Source of the DNA: Pedobacter metabolipauper
Lineage (GTDB): Bacteria > Bacteroidota > Bacteroidia > Sphingobacteriales > Sphingobacteriaceae
NCBI RefSeq assembly: GCF_004362715.1
Contig: NZ_SNYC01000003.1
Span: 1,179,601-1,243,600 of the forward strand
Reading direction: 5' to 3'
DNA: 64,000 nucleotides
Position 1 is the stretch's first letter, and every line of letters starts with the position of its first letter. Shown piece by piece: positions 18,503 through 27,393 of the stretch. The notes beneath the pieces are model-generated. The model had not been told where the DNA came from, ran no database searches, and worked only from the letters and a program-made list of their open reading frames with translations. The position numbers and the translations under genes are program-made.

Positions 18503-18522
18503 CGTTGAGAACGGAGAGCGCG
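18503..18522. repeat. GTTGAGAAC / GGAGAGCG intergenic repeat, locus A
   Basis: A short degenerate pair of GAGAAC/GAGAGC-type units lies in the space between two minus-strand genes. It resembles the longer arrays at 31228 and 40704 and is listed as a member of the same possible family. Confidence 0.35.
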
Positions 18523-18555
18523 TAATTTTCTAAGCACATATAAACCCGCCTTTGA

Positions 18556-19344
18556 TTAGTAACTAACTTTAAAATTAAGCATTTCAGGATTTTTGATCGC
18601 ATCCATCATGTCTACTTCCAACTTAAATTGTTTTTTATCTGCTGAAAGCACAGCCTTTGGATTGTCAACACTTTTTGCTGCTCTCGGAAGATTAATGATA
18701 ATGGCATAAGGAATTGGCGGCATTTTCATATTCATACCTTCCAGCATCGCAAATGAATCTTTATCCTTTGCTATTTTTTGAGCCATTAACTCTGGTTTTA
18801 TTTTACGTTCAAAAGAATTGGGGGTAATAATAAGATCATACTCCTTATTTGAAATGGGCAATACATCTTTATCTTTATTCGACTCCGCATCCTCCTGGGG
18901 AGCATTTCCAACCGGGATAATATCCGATTTTATTTGCGCCCTTTTAACTATGTTATTAAAATCACGAACAAAATAATTCATGTCATCCAGGTTATCACCG
19001 CTGCTGGTATACCTGATTAGGATGAGCCCTTCTTTCAAATTTATTTTCTGAGAAAGGTTCGTATTGGCAAGTATACGCAACTGCTGCTTGTTTAATGTTT
19101 TCAAAACACTGTCCGGGGTAGCTTTAGCAATATTGATCACCGTATCCTTATTCTTAATGGATGGATTATTTAACAACGAATCCGGGACCATTCCTTTAAA
19201 CGCTTTAAATAACGAACCTACGTTTACCTCATAACTTAATTTATAGGAACCATTGGCATTCAGCGTGTATGTTTCTGTAGTATCAAAACAAGAGCTCAAC
19301 AAAACACAAAAGATGGCAAGGAGCAGTAAACGAGAGATTTTCAT
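18556..19344 (-). CDS. Lipoprotein of unknown function
   Basis: Started at the ATG at 19344, this 262-residue precursor has a lipoprotein signal (MKISRLLLLAIFCVLLSSC). The mature part begins with a beta-rich segment (TETYTLNANGSYKLSYEVNVG) and contains no enzyme motif I recognise. In-frame codons up to 19395 would run into the upstream promoter region and are unlikely. It is divergent from queE with an 80-base gap. Confidence 0.75.
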   Translation of the reverse strand: MKISRLLLLAIFCVLLSSCFDTTETYTLNANGSYKLSYEVNVGSLFKAFKGMVPDSLLNNPSIKNKDTVINIAKATPDSVLKTLNKQQLRILANTNLSQKINLKEGLILIRYTSSGDNLDDMNYFVRDFNNIVKRAQIKSDIIPVGNAPQEDAESNKDKDVLPISNKEYDLIITPNSFERKIKPELMAQKIAKDKDSFAMLEGMNMKMPPIPYAIIINLPRAAKSVDNPKAVLSADKKQFKLEVDMMDAIKNPEMLNFKVSY

Positions 19345-19404
19345 AGATTGGTCATTAAAAGCCCTCAATATAGGGATATTAACTATTGCTTCCATTATTT
19401 TATT

Positions 19405-19412
19405 TAACTTTG
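19405..19412 (+). promoter_or_regulatory. -7 promoter element of queE
   Basis: TAACTTTG matches TAnnTTTG and lies 11 bases before the queE ATG. A TTGC at 19386, about 16 bases upstream, may serve as the -33 element. It supports the internal ATG at 19424 as the start. Confidence 0.5.
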
Positions 19413-19423
19413 TTGAATTATAT

Positions 19424-20047
19424 ATGGCACATCAAATACCAGCAGACGGCACGTTGCTTCCTTTAATGGAAGAGTTTTATACGATACAGGGAGAAGGATT
19501 TAATACCGGGAAAGCAGCTTATTTTATTCGTCTGGGTGGATGTGATGTAGGTTGCCACTGGTGCGATGTTAAAGAAAGCTGGGATGCAGAGCTTCATCCG
19601 CTTACCCATGCTGATGATATTGTTGCTAAAGCAGATGGTTTTCCAGGTAAGGCAGTAGTCATTACAGGTGGTGAGCCACTCATCTATAACCTGGATTATC
19701 TGACTAAAAAACTTCATGAAAGAAAGATCTTAACCTTTATTGAAACCTCAGGTGCCTATCCCCTTTCCGGTGATTGGGACTGGATCTGTTTATCACCTAA
19801 GAAATTTAAGGCACCAAGACCTGACATCACCCCGTTTGCAAATGAACTTAAGGTAATTGTTTTCAATAAAAGTGATTTTGACTGGGCAGAAAAATATGCA
19901 GAAACAGTTTCTGATACCTGCAAACTTTACCTGCAGCCTGAATGGTCAAAATCTAAGGAAATTACCCCTTTGATCATAGACTATGTGATGGCCAATCCGA
20001 AATGGGAGATCTCTTTACAAACGCACAAGTATTTAAACATTCCTTAG
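19424..20047 (+). CDS. queE: 7-carboxy-7-deazaguanine synthase QueE (radical SAM)
   Basis: From the ATG at 19424 the protein has 207 residues, normal for the family. EEFYTIQGEGFNTGKAAYF is the QueE N-terminal signature, and the cluster cysteines C40, C44 and C47 (GGCDVGCHWCD) follow the C-x3-C-x2-C radical SAM pattern; VVITGGEPL binds SAM. It converts 6-carboxytetrahydropterin to 7-carboxy-7-deazaguanine on the route to queuosine. Upstream in-frame codons were rejected because they overlap the divergent lipoprotein gene. Confidence 0.93.
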   Translation: MAHQIPADGTLLPLMEEFYTIQGEGFNTGKAAYFIRLGGCDVGCHWCDVKESWDAELHPLTHADDIVAKADGFPGKAVVITGGEPLIYNLDYLTKKLHERKILTFIETSGAYPLSGDWDWICLSPKKFKAPRPDITPFANELKVIVFNKSDFDWAEKYAETVSDTCKLYLQPEWSKSKEITPLIIDYVMANPKWEISLQTHKYLNIP

Positions 20048-20060
20048 CTTTTATAAGCTA
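20045..20060 (+). terminator. Weak hairpin at the queE stop
   Basis: TAGCTT at 20045-20050 (including the stop) pairs with AAGCTA at 20055-20060 around a TTAT loop, followed by TTTG. It may be a weak intrinsic terminator. Confidence 0.35.
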
Positions 20061-20098
20061 TTTGTGTTAGATTTAATTTAACAGTTAAACCAGCACAC

Positions 20099-21994
20099 AT
20101 GAAGAACCTCTTGTTCGTTTTCTTCTTTTATTTGATGATCCTGAACGTTACGGCGCAAAATGCGGTGAATAAAAAGGCACAGGCTAATTTTGAGAAGGCA
20201 CAGGCTCATTTGTCAGATAACAGCTACGATGCGGCCATTGAAGATCTGAATGAGGCCGTTAAGGCCGATCCCAATTTCCAGCTTGCTTACCTGCAACTCG
20301 GTGATCTGAACCGGAGGGTTAAAAACTTTGAAGCTTCTAAAACAGCCTATAAAAAAGCCATAAGCCTGGCACCTGATGCCGATGTACGTATGTATTACGG
20401 TTTGGCCGAAGCTGAATTAAACACTGGTGAATACAGTAATGCGCTGATCAATATTGGCTTATTCATAAAAAACTATAAAGGTACTGACAAAGTATTCATT
20501 CATAAAGTCCTTAAATATCAAAAGGATTGTGAGTTTGCGATTGAAGCCATTAAACATCCGGTAAAATATGAACCTAAAAATCTGGGGAATGAGATCAACT
20601 CCGTAAACAGGGATTATTTTCCGGCAATAACTGCCGATGGTGAACAAATGATCTTTAGCCGCAACATCAATGGAAATGAGGATTTTTACACGGCTTTAAA
20701 GATCAATAACTCCTGGGCCAAACCAACTCCGCTAAGTACTGCGATCAATACCTCTCAATTTAATGAAGGTGCACAATCAATTACACCTGATGGCCTCTAC
20801 CTGTTTTTTACAGGATGTAACCGCCCGGATGGCCTCGGCCGCTGTGATATCTATGTAAGTCATAAAGGTGGTAAAAATTGGGGCGAACCTTTTAACCTGG
20901 GAGCGCCAATCAATACAACCTATTGGGAATCTCAGCCTGCAATAAGTCCGGATGGCAATACCCTTTATTTTGTAAGCAACCGGCCTGATGGTTTCGGCGG
21001 ACATGACATTTGGAAAAGTACCCTTAAAAGTGATGGTTACTGGTCTGAACCGGAGAACCTCGGCCCGGAGATTAATACCCCATATGATGAACATACCCCT
21101 TTTATTCATCCGGATGGAAAAACGCTATACTTTTCTTCCGATGGATGGCCTGGAATGGGAAATAAGGACATCTTTCTAAGCCGATTAACAGATTCGGGTC
21201 GCTGGGGAAAACCAGAAAACATGGGGTATCCCATCAATACCTTTAATGAAGAAACGGGTTTAATCGTTACACCTGATGGTTCTGAAGGTTTATTTTCATC
21301 TGTGCTAAAAGATGGTTATGGAGATATGGACATCTATAGTTTTCAAATGCCTGAAGATAAAAAACCGCTTCCCATTACCTATGTTAAAGGTATTGTGATT
21401 GATATGGAAACCAAGTCCTTTTTAGAGGCGCAGGTACATGTGGTAAACCTGAATACCGGTAAAACGGAATACAATGACAATACTTCTAAAGAAACCGGCA
21501 GCTTTCTTACCGTAATGCCTGTCGGTTCTGATCATGCATTTAATGTGAGCGCAGATGGTTATCTTTTCTATTCTGAGAATTATCAGCTAAACGTTTCATC
21601 CATAAATAAACCTACGATCATTGAGATCGGGCTCCGCAAACTGAAGGTTGGAGATGATGTGGTCTTAAAGAATATCTTTTTCAATACCAATGAATACCGT
21701 ATTCTGCCGGCTTCAGTAACCGAACTGGCCACTTTAACTGAATTGTTAAAAAACAATCCGAATTTACAAATTGAGATTCAGGGACATACTGACAATGTGG
21801 GTAATGTACTACAGAATGAGAAGCTGTCATTAAATAGGGCTAAAGCTGTTTATGACTACCTGATCCAACAAAAAATTTCAGCAGAACGCCTGATCTATAA
21901 AGGCTATGGTGAAAAAAAACCGATCGTGCCTAATGATTCTGAAGCGCAAAGAAAACAAAATAGAAGAACCTCATTTATAATTACCAGGATCTAG
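20099..21994 (+). CDS. TPR / PD40 propeller / CRD / OmpA-domain protein (PorE-like)
   Basis: This 631-residue exported protein has a signal peptide at 1-20, TPR-like helices at about 25-150, WD40-like PD40 repeats at about 180-420 (repeated TPDGLYLFFTG, SPDGNTLYFVSNR, HPDGKTLYFSSD and TPDGSEGLFSS), a carboxypeptidase-regulatory-like beta domain at about 430-505, and a C-terminal OmpA peptidoglycan-binding domain (IQGHTDNVG, LSLNRAKAVYDYL, NRRTSF). This order is that of PorE, a periplasmic part of the type IX secretion system, and of related Bacteroidota OmpA proteins. It is probably anchored to peptidoglycan. No lipobox is seen, in contrast to some PorE proteins, and no other T9SS gene is in the window. 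Confidence 0.85.
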   Translation: MKNLLFVFFFYLMILNVTAQNAVNKKAQANFEKAQAHLSDNSYDAAIEDLNEAVKADPNFQLAYLQLGDLNRRVKNFEASKTAYKKAISLAPDADVRMYYGLAEAELNTGEYSNALINIGLFIKNYKGTDKVFIHKVLKYQKDCEFAIEAIKHPVKYEPKNLGNEINSVNRDYFPAITADGEQMIFSRNINGNEDFYTALKINNSWAKPTPLSTAINTSQFNEGAQSITPDGLYLFFTGCNRPDGLGRCDIYVSHKGGKNWGEPFNLGAPINTTYWESQPAISPDGNTLYFVSNRPDGFGGHDIWKSTLKSDGYWSEPENLGPEINTPYDEHTPFIHPDGKTLYFSSDGWPGMGNKDIFLSRLTDSGRWGKPENMGYPINTFNEETGLIVTPDGSEGLFSSVLKDGYGDMDIYSFQMPEDKKPLPITYVKGIVIDMETKSFLEAQVHVVNLNTGKTEYNDNTSKETGSFLTVMPVGSDHAFNVSADGYLFYSENYQLNVSSINKPTIIEIGLRKLKVGDDVVLKNIFFNTNEYRILPASVTELATLTELLKNNPNLQIEIQGHTDNVGNVLQNEKLSLNRAKAVYDYLIQQKISAERLIYKGYGEKKPIVPNDSEAQRKQNRRTSFIITRI

Positions 21995-22112
21995 AATTAC
22001 TTGCCGTTCTTCTGGCGATGGTATTAAAAGAAAGTACCAGCTGTAGAAACAAAGAAAGATGTTAACATCTGAAAAGCAGGTAATGTAAGTATTTAAATAA
22101 GAAAGAAGTATT

Positions 22113-22153
22113 TAGAATCAGAAAAGCGTTAAATAACTGCTTTTCTGATTCTA
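22113..22153. terminator. Bidirectional terminator overlapping the kdsA 3' end
   Basis: A perfect 15-bp inverted repeat (22113-22127 with 22139-22153) has an 11-base loop. The right arm lies inside the last codons of kdsA and the loop contains its stop codon. It separates the convergent OmpA-protein and kdsA genes. Confidence 0.7.
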
Positions 22154-22944
22154 ATTAATTTAACAAGCAGCTCTTCCAATAGATCGAGGTGCAGCATGTT
22201 TGCGCCGTCAGACTTTGCATTGGCAGGATCTGGATGGGTTTCTATAAATAAGCCATCTGCTCCTACAGCAATGGCGGCTTTAGCTATTGTTCCAATCAGT
22301 TCAGGTTTACCGCCTGTTACCCCGCTGCTTTGATTGGGTTGCTGCAGGGAATGCGTACAATCCATCACAACAGGCACACCAAAACCTTGCATTTCGGGTA
22401 ATCCGCGGTAATCAACGATCAGATCCTGGTAGCCAAAGGTATTGCCCCGGTCGGTAAGGATTACGCGGTCATTACCTGCTTCTATAATCTTTTCAACTGC
22501 AAACTTCATAGAGCCGGCAGATAAAAATTGTCCTTTTTTAACGTTTACAACCTTATTGGTTTTCGCCGCAGCAACCAGCAGATCTGTCTGTCTGCATAAA
22601 AAAGCAGGGATCTGCAGCACATCTACGTAAGCGGCTGCCATGGCAGCTTCTTCGTGGGCATGAATATCGGTTACCGTTGGAACACCAAAGGTCTTCCCGA
22701 TCTTCTCCAGGATCTTCAGTGCTTTTTCATCGCCAATACCGGCAAAAGAACTGCCTTTAGAACGATTGGCTTTACGGTATGATCCTTTAAAGATATAAGG
22801 GATCTCTAGTTTATCAGTTATGGTAACTATCTTTTCTGCAATGCGCATGGCAATTTCTTCGCCTTCGATGGCACAAGGGCCAGCCATTAAAAAGAAGTTA
22901 TCCGATTGTATGTGCTTTAAATTTTCTAAAGGGAAATTGATCAT
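22129..22944 (-). CDS. kdsA: 3-deoxy-8-phosphooctulonate synthase (KDO-8-P synthase)
   Basis: This 271-residue DAHP/KDO-8-P synthase-family enzyme has the diagnostic motifs MAGPCAIEG, FKGSYRKANRSKGSSFAG, KKGQFLSAGSM, TDRGNTFGYQDLIVD and FIETHPDPANAKSDG. It condenses arabinose-5-phosphate with PEP to make the KDO precursor of LPS. It lies 16 bases after recQ on the same strand, and kdsD, which makes the substrate, is divergent on the far side of recQ. Confidence 0.96.
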   Translation of the reverse strand: MINFPLENLKHIQSDNFFLMAGPCAIEGEEIAMRIAEKIVTITDKLEIPYIFKGSYRKANRSKGSSFAGIGDEKALKILEKIGKTFGVPTVTDIHAHEEAAMAAAYVDVLQIPAFLCRQTDLLVAAAKTNKVVNVKKGQFLSAGSMKFAVEKIIEAGNDRVILTDRGNTFGYQDLIVDYRGLPEMQGFGVPVVMDCTHSLQQPNQSSGVTGGKPELIGTIAKAAIAVGADGLFIETHPDPANAKSDGANMLHLDLLEELLVKLIRIRKAVI

Positions 22945-22960
22945 GTTTATGTTATCTGCT

Positions 22961-25150
22961 TTAATTGCCCAGTTCAGACATGAATTTAATACGCATCAGC
23001 TGTATCTCTTCACGTGAATAATCGGACTCTCCTAGTTCTTTTAGTGCTTCATCAATGGAATCGTTTTCTGCAGACTGGAAATAATCGAATACCTCATCCT
23101 GACGATCTTCATCAATAACCTCATCTACAAAATATCCAAGATTTAGCTTGGTGCCGGAATTTACAATGGCTTCTACTTCTTTTAAAATATCATCGTAAGT
23201 TATTCCCTTCGATTTAGCAATATCTTCAAGGCCTATTTTACGATCAATGTTTTGGATGATCGATACTTTAAGCTGGGATTTATTGGCCTGTGTTTTAATG
23301 ATCAGGTCGATTGGACGCTCTACATCATTGTCTTCCACATATTTCTTGATCAGTTCCAGAAAGGGACCACCAAACTTAAGTGCTTTACCATTCCCTACTC
23401 CGGAGATCTGCTTCAGCTCATCCATTGCAATTGGATAATGGGTGCACATCTCTTCCAGTGATGGATCCTGAAATACCACAAAAGGAGGTACATTTTTTTG
23501 CTTCGCTATTTTCTTTCTCAGATCTTTCAGCAACTGCAGCAGTTGTGTATCTAAAGTTCCGGTACCGTGCTTAACGTCATCTTCATCGTCATCAGCAGCA
23601 CTTTCAATAGGCTCGTTCAGAACAAACTTAAGGGCATATGGATTTTCGATAAAATTATGCCCTAAGGTAGTTAAGCCCAGCAGTCCATAATTATCAATAT
23701 CCTTGGAAAGGAAATTATTTAAAACGGCCTGACGGATCAGTGATTTCCAGTGATTCTCACCTTCTACTATTCCTATTGCAAATTCAGGGATCTTTGAATG
23801 TTCGTAAGCAATGGTCTGGGCAGTTTCTGAGCCCATGATCACGTTTAAAATATGGGTATCGTCAAATTTCTCACCAATTCTGGCAATCAATTTTAAGACT
23901 ACGCTTAGGGATTCTTCGGCCTCAAACAATTTCTTAGGCTTTTTGCAGTTATCGCACATGCAGTTACAGCCTGTCTCATTGAAATTTTCTCCAAAATAAT
24001 GAAGGATCTGCTTTCTCCTGCAAACGCCTGATTCTGCATAATCAATCACTTCTTTCAAGATCTGCGTACCTATTTCACGCTCAGCAACCGGTTTATCTTT
24101 CATAAACTTGGCCAGCTTGTCTACATCTTTTTGTGCATAAAAGGCAATACAGATCCCTTCTCCGCCATCTCTTCCGGCTCTTCCGGTTTCCTGGTAATAG
24201 CCCTCCATGCTTTTTGGAATGTCGTGATGGATTACAAAGCGAACGTCTGGTTTATCAATGCCCATTCCAAATGCAATAGTGGCAACAATAACTTCTACAT
24301 CTTCCATCAGGAACTTATCCTGGGTATCAGCCCTTACCTTAGGCTCCAAACCGGCATGATAAGGTAAGGCCTTTATGCCATTTAGGTTCAGCGTTTCTGC
24401 TACCTCTTCTACCTTTTTACGGCTTAGGCAATAGATAATTCCTGATTTGCCGGTATTGTACTTGATGTAACGGATAATTTCTTTGATTACATCCCGTTTC
24501 GGACGGATCTCATAAAACAGGTTGGGCCGGTTAAAGGACGATTTAAATAAGGTGGCATCAGACATTTGTAAGTTCTTGATGATGTCTTGCTGCACCTTAG
24601 GTGTTGCCGTAGCGGTAAGTGCAATAATTGGAATGTCTTCACCCAATCCCTGGATCACCTGTCTGATCTTTCTGTATTCCGGTCTGAAATCATGTCCCCA
24701 CTCAGAAATACAGTGTGCTTCATCAACTGCAACAAAAGAAATGGTGATCAGTTTAAGAAATTCAATATTCTCCTGTTTGGAGAGAGATTCTGGTGCAACG
24801 TATAATAATTTGGTTTGACCGCTTAGTAAATCACTTTTTACCTGGGCAATTTCGGTTTTATTCAGAGAGGAGTTTAAAAAGTGGGCAATGCTGTCACTTC
24901 CCCCAAAGGCCCTTAACTGATCTACCTGGTTCTTCATCAGCGCAATTAGCGGTGATATGACTATAGCTGTACCTTCCTGCATTAACGCAGGCAACTGGTA
25001 ACAAATAGATTTCCCCCCTCCCGTTGGCATAATAACAAACGTATTCCTTTTTTCAAGGATATTGGTGATGATAGACTCCTGATCACCTTTAAAATTATCA
25101 AAACCAAAAAAGGTTTGTAAGTTGTCAAACAACGACTTTTTCACATCCAT
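22961..25150 (-). CDS. recQ: ATP-dependent DNA helicase RecQ
   Basis: This 729-residue protein has a Walker A lysine at K47 (MPTGGGKS), a DEAH box at 143-146 (AVDEAHCISEWGHDFRP), the arginine finger motif in QETGRAGRDG, a zinc-binding cysteine cluster (CRRKQILHYFG, then CNCMCDNC), a winged-helix RQC domain and an HRDC domain near 535-610. The C-terminal extension with a second helical bundle (about 640-729) makes it longer than E. coli RecQ, as is usual in Bacteroidota. It unwinds DNA in RecF-type recombination and replication restart. Confidence 0.96.
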   Translation of the reverse strand: MDVKKSLFDNLQTFFGFDNFKGDQESIITNILEKRNTFVIMPTGGGKSICYQLPALMQEGTAIVISPLIALMKNQVDQLRAFGGSDSIAHFLNSSLNKTEIAQVKSDLLSGQTKLLYVAPESLSKQENIEFLKLITISFVAVDEAHCISEWGHDFRPEYRKIRQVIQGLGEDIPIIALTATATPKVQQDIIKNLQMSDATLFKSSFNRPNLFYEIRPKRDVIKEIIRYIKYNTGKSGIIYCLSRKKVEEVAETLNLNGIKALPYHAGLEPKVRADTQDKFLMEDVEVIVATIAFGMGIDKPDVRFVIHHDIPKSMEGYYQETGRAGRDGGEGICIAFYAQKDVDKLAKFMKDKPVAEREIGTQILKEVIDYAESGVCRRKQILHYFGENFNETGCNCMCDNCKKPKKLFEAEESLSVVLKLIARIGEKFDDTHILNVIMGSETAQTIAYEHSKIPEFAIGIVEGENHWKSLIRQAVLNNFLSKDIDNYGLLGLTTLGHNFIENPYALKFVLNEPIESAADDDEDDVKHGTGTLDTQLLQLLKDLRKKIAKQKNVPPFVVFQDPSLEEMCTHYPIAMDELKQISGVGNGKALKFGGPFLELIKKYVEDNDVERPIDLIIKTQANKSQLKVSIIQNIDRKIGLEDIAKSKGITYDDILKEVEAIVNSGTKLNLGYFVDEVIDEDRQDEVFDYFQSAENDSIDEALKELGESDYSREEIQLMRIKFMSELGN

Positions 25151-25194
25151 TTCGTGTATAAAATATTCAGTGCTATTTTTACCTCAAAATAACA

Positions 25195-25202
25195 TAATTT
25201 TG
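25195..25202 (+). promoter_or_regulatory. -7 promoter element of kdsD
   Basis: TAATTTTG matches TAnnTTTG exactly and lies 36 bases before the TTG start of kdsD. No convincing -33 element was found at the usual distance. Confidence 0.5.
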
Positions 25203-25238
25203 CACTAATTAAAGCATCAATATACTAATAATTTCTGT

Positions 25239-26204
25239 TTGAAAAGTAAAAAATCCATAATAGGTACGGCTGTTAACACTTTACATTTAGAAGCGCAAGC
25301 AATTTTGGGCTTAATTGACAATATAAACGATGATTTTACAGAAATAATTGACTTGATTATAGAAAGTAAAGGTCGTGTTATTGTGACTGGAATTGGCAAA
25401 AGTGCCATCATTGCACAAAAGATTGTCGCCACTTTTAATTCTACAGGCACCCCTTCTATCTTCATGCATGCTGCAGATGCCGTTCATGGCGACCTTGGAA
25501 TGATCCAAAAGGATGATATTGTGATGTGTTTATCCAAAAGCGGGAACACTCCTGAAATTAAGGTTCTGGCGCCTTTACTAAAACAGTCTGGAAATATTTT
25601 GATTGGAATGGTTGGACAGCTTAATTCTGATCTGGCGATGCAGGCGGATTTTGTGCTGAACACTTTTGTAGAAAAGGAAGCCTGTCCGAATAACCTTGCC
25701 CCTACAACCAGCACAACTGCCCAGTTGGCTATGGGCGATGCCTTAGCAGTTTGCCTGCTTCATGCGCGTGATTTTAATGAAGAAGATTTTGCCAGGTTTC
25801 ATCCCGGAGGTGCGCTGGGCAGAAGATTGTATCTAAAAGCCGGAGATATTGCGTTAAAGAACGCGAAACCGCGCATCCACCCCGCTGCATCTGTTAAAGA
25901 TGTGATCATAGAAATTAGCCAAAACCGTTTAGGTACTGTTGTTGTTATTGAAAACGATACCATTTTGGGTATCATAACGGATGGCGATATCCGCAGAATG
26001 CTTGAGCAATATTCTGATCTTAGTGACATTACGGCCAGGGACCTGATGAATACGAATCCTAAAACCATCGATAGAGATCAGCTTGCTGTTCAGGCACTTG
26101 AACTTATAAAGCAAAATAATATTACACAATTATTGGTAACTGATAAGAAAAGTTATTTTGGAATGATACATTTACACGATCTTCTTCAGGAAGGTATAAT
26201 TTAA
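25239..26204 (+). CDS. kdsD: D-arabinose-5-phosphate isomerase (KdsD/KpsF)
   Basis: This 321-residue protein has a SIS isomerase domain (VTGIGKSAIIAQKIVATFNSTG, HAADAVHGDLGMI, LSKSGNTPEIK, HPGGALGRRL) followed by two CBS domains (about 195-321). It interconverts ribulose-5-P and arabinose-5-P for KDO synthesis. The only plausible start is a TTG at 25239, which matches the expected N-terminal length. It is followed after 11 bases by the mannose-1-phosphate guanylyltransferase, so the two sugar-nucleotide genes form an operon. Confidence 0.95.
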   Translation: MKSKKSIIGTAVNTLHLEAQAILGLIDNINDDFTEIIDLIIESKGRVIVTGIGKSAIIAQKIVATFNSTGTPSIFMHAADAVHGDLGMIQKDDIVMCLSKSGNTPEIKVLAPLLKQSGNILIGMVGQLNSDLAMQADFVLNTFVEKEACPNNLAPTTSTTAQLAMGDALAVCLLHARDFNEEDFARFHPGGALGRRLYLKAGDIALKNAKPRIHPAASVKDVIIEISQNRLGTVVVIENDTILGIITDGDIRRMLEQYSDLSDITARDLMNTNPKTIDRDQLAVQALELIKQNNITQLLVTDKKSYFGMIHLHDLLQEGII

Positions 26205-26215
26205 GAATTGCGCAG

Positions 26216-27307
26216 ATGAATAAAAACAATTACGCCTTGATCATGGCTGGTGGTGTTGGAAGCCGCTTTTGGCCGGTAAGCAGAACTGAATATCCCAAAC
26301 AATTTATCGATTTTTTTGGAGTTGGTAAAACACTGATCCAAAGCACCTACGACCGTTTCCTGAAAATTTGCCCTCCTGAAAATATTTTTATAGTTACCAA
26401 TGAGATCTATACCGATATCATTAAAGAACAACTGCCTGGTATAGGCGATAACCAGATCCTCGCTGAGCCGATCATGCGCAATACAGCACCTTGTGTGTCG
26501 TATGGTTCCATGAAAATTGCTCAGCTGAATCCAAACGCGACCATCGTTGTGGCTCCTTCTGATCATACGATTACCAACCCGGAAGCATTTGTAACTGCCA
26601 TTGAACGGTCTCTTAAAGCCGCCTCTGAAAACGATTGCTTAATTACACTCGGCATAAAACCAAGTCGCCCGGACACCGGATATGGGTACATTCAATACAC
26701 AGAAAGTGTACTGGAAACAGATCCTGAAATCTTTAAAGTAAAGATCTTCACTGAAAAACCCAACCTGGACCTGGCTAAGTCTTTCGTCCAAAGCGGAGAT
26801 TTTCTATGGAATGCAGGTATCTTCATCTGGTCTGCCAAATCTATAAACAAGGCCTTTTTAACGCATTTACCAGACATGCATGAGATCTTCCAGCAAGGAA
26901 ACTCATCGTACAATACAGACACTGAAAAAGAGTTTATAGGCAATGCCTATCAGCAATGTATCAATATATCGATCGACTTTGCCATTATGGAAAAAGCGGA
27001 TAATGTATACGTACTGCCTGCTGACTTTGGCTGGTCTGACCTGGGTACATGGGCTTCTATTTATGACATTGCCGAACACGATTATGTAGGAAATGCCGTC
27101 ATCCCTTCTGAAAAGGTGATGATGTTCAATTCATCAAATTGCATGGTCAATGTTCCTAAAAATAAATTGGTGATCTTACAGGACCTTCACGATTATATCG
27201 TAGTTGAATCCAATGACACCCTATTGATCTGTCCAAGATCTGCAGAGCAAAGCATTAAACAGATTGTGGCTGATGTAAAGTCTAAATTTGGTACAAAATA
27301 CATCTAG
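26216..27307 (+). CDS. manC: Mannose-1-phosphate guanylyltransferase
   Basis: This 363-residue nucleotidyltransferase begins with the GTP-binding signature MAGGVGSRFWPVSRTEYPKQF and has EPIMRNTAPCV, VVAPSDHTI, ITLGIKPSRPDTGYGYI and FTEKPNLDLA. It lacks the C-terminal phosphomannose isomerase domain of bifunctional forms, so it makes only GDP-mannose. It supplies GDP-mannose (and GDP-fucose or rhamnose derivatives) for surface polysaccharide. Confidence 0.95.
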   Translation: MNKNNYALIMAGGVGSRFWPVSRTEYPKQFIDFFGVGKTLIQSTYDRFLKICPPENIFIVTNEIYTDIIKEQLPGIGDNQILAEPIMRNTAPCVSYGSMKIAQLNPNATIVVAPSDHTITNPEAFVTAIERSLKAASENDCLITLGIKPSRPDTGYGYIQYTESVLETDPEIFKVKIFTEKPNLDLAKSFVQSGDFLWNAGIFIWSAKSINKAFLTHLPDMHEIFQQGNSSYNTDTEKEFIGNAYQQCINISIDFAIMEKADNVYVLPADFGWSDLGTWASIYDIAEHDYVGNAVIPSEKVMMFNSSNCMVNVPKNKLVILQDLHDYIVVESNDTLLICPRSAEQSIKQIVADVKSKFGTKYI

Positions 27308-27331
27308 TAGTCTTTTCCTGCATTCTTTAAC

Positions 27332-27375
27332 ACATCCGGACATAGCTGAACAAGCTGGCCCGGATGTATTTTTTT
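27332..27375 (+). terminator. Intrinsic terminator after manC
   Basis: ACATCCGG at 27332-27339 pairs with CCGGATGT at 27360-27367, with a further inner AGCT/AGCT pairing, and is followed by a run of eight T residues interrupted only at its start. It ends the kdsD-manC transcript just before the Hsp70-like gene. Confidence 0.8.
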
Positions 27376-27393
27376 ATTAAATTTTTAACTGTA

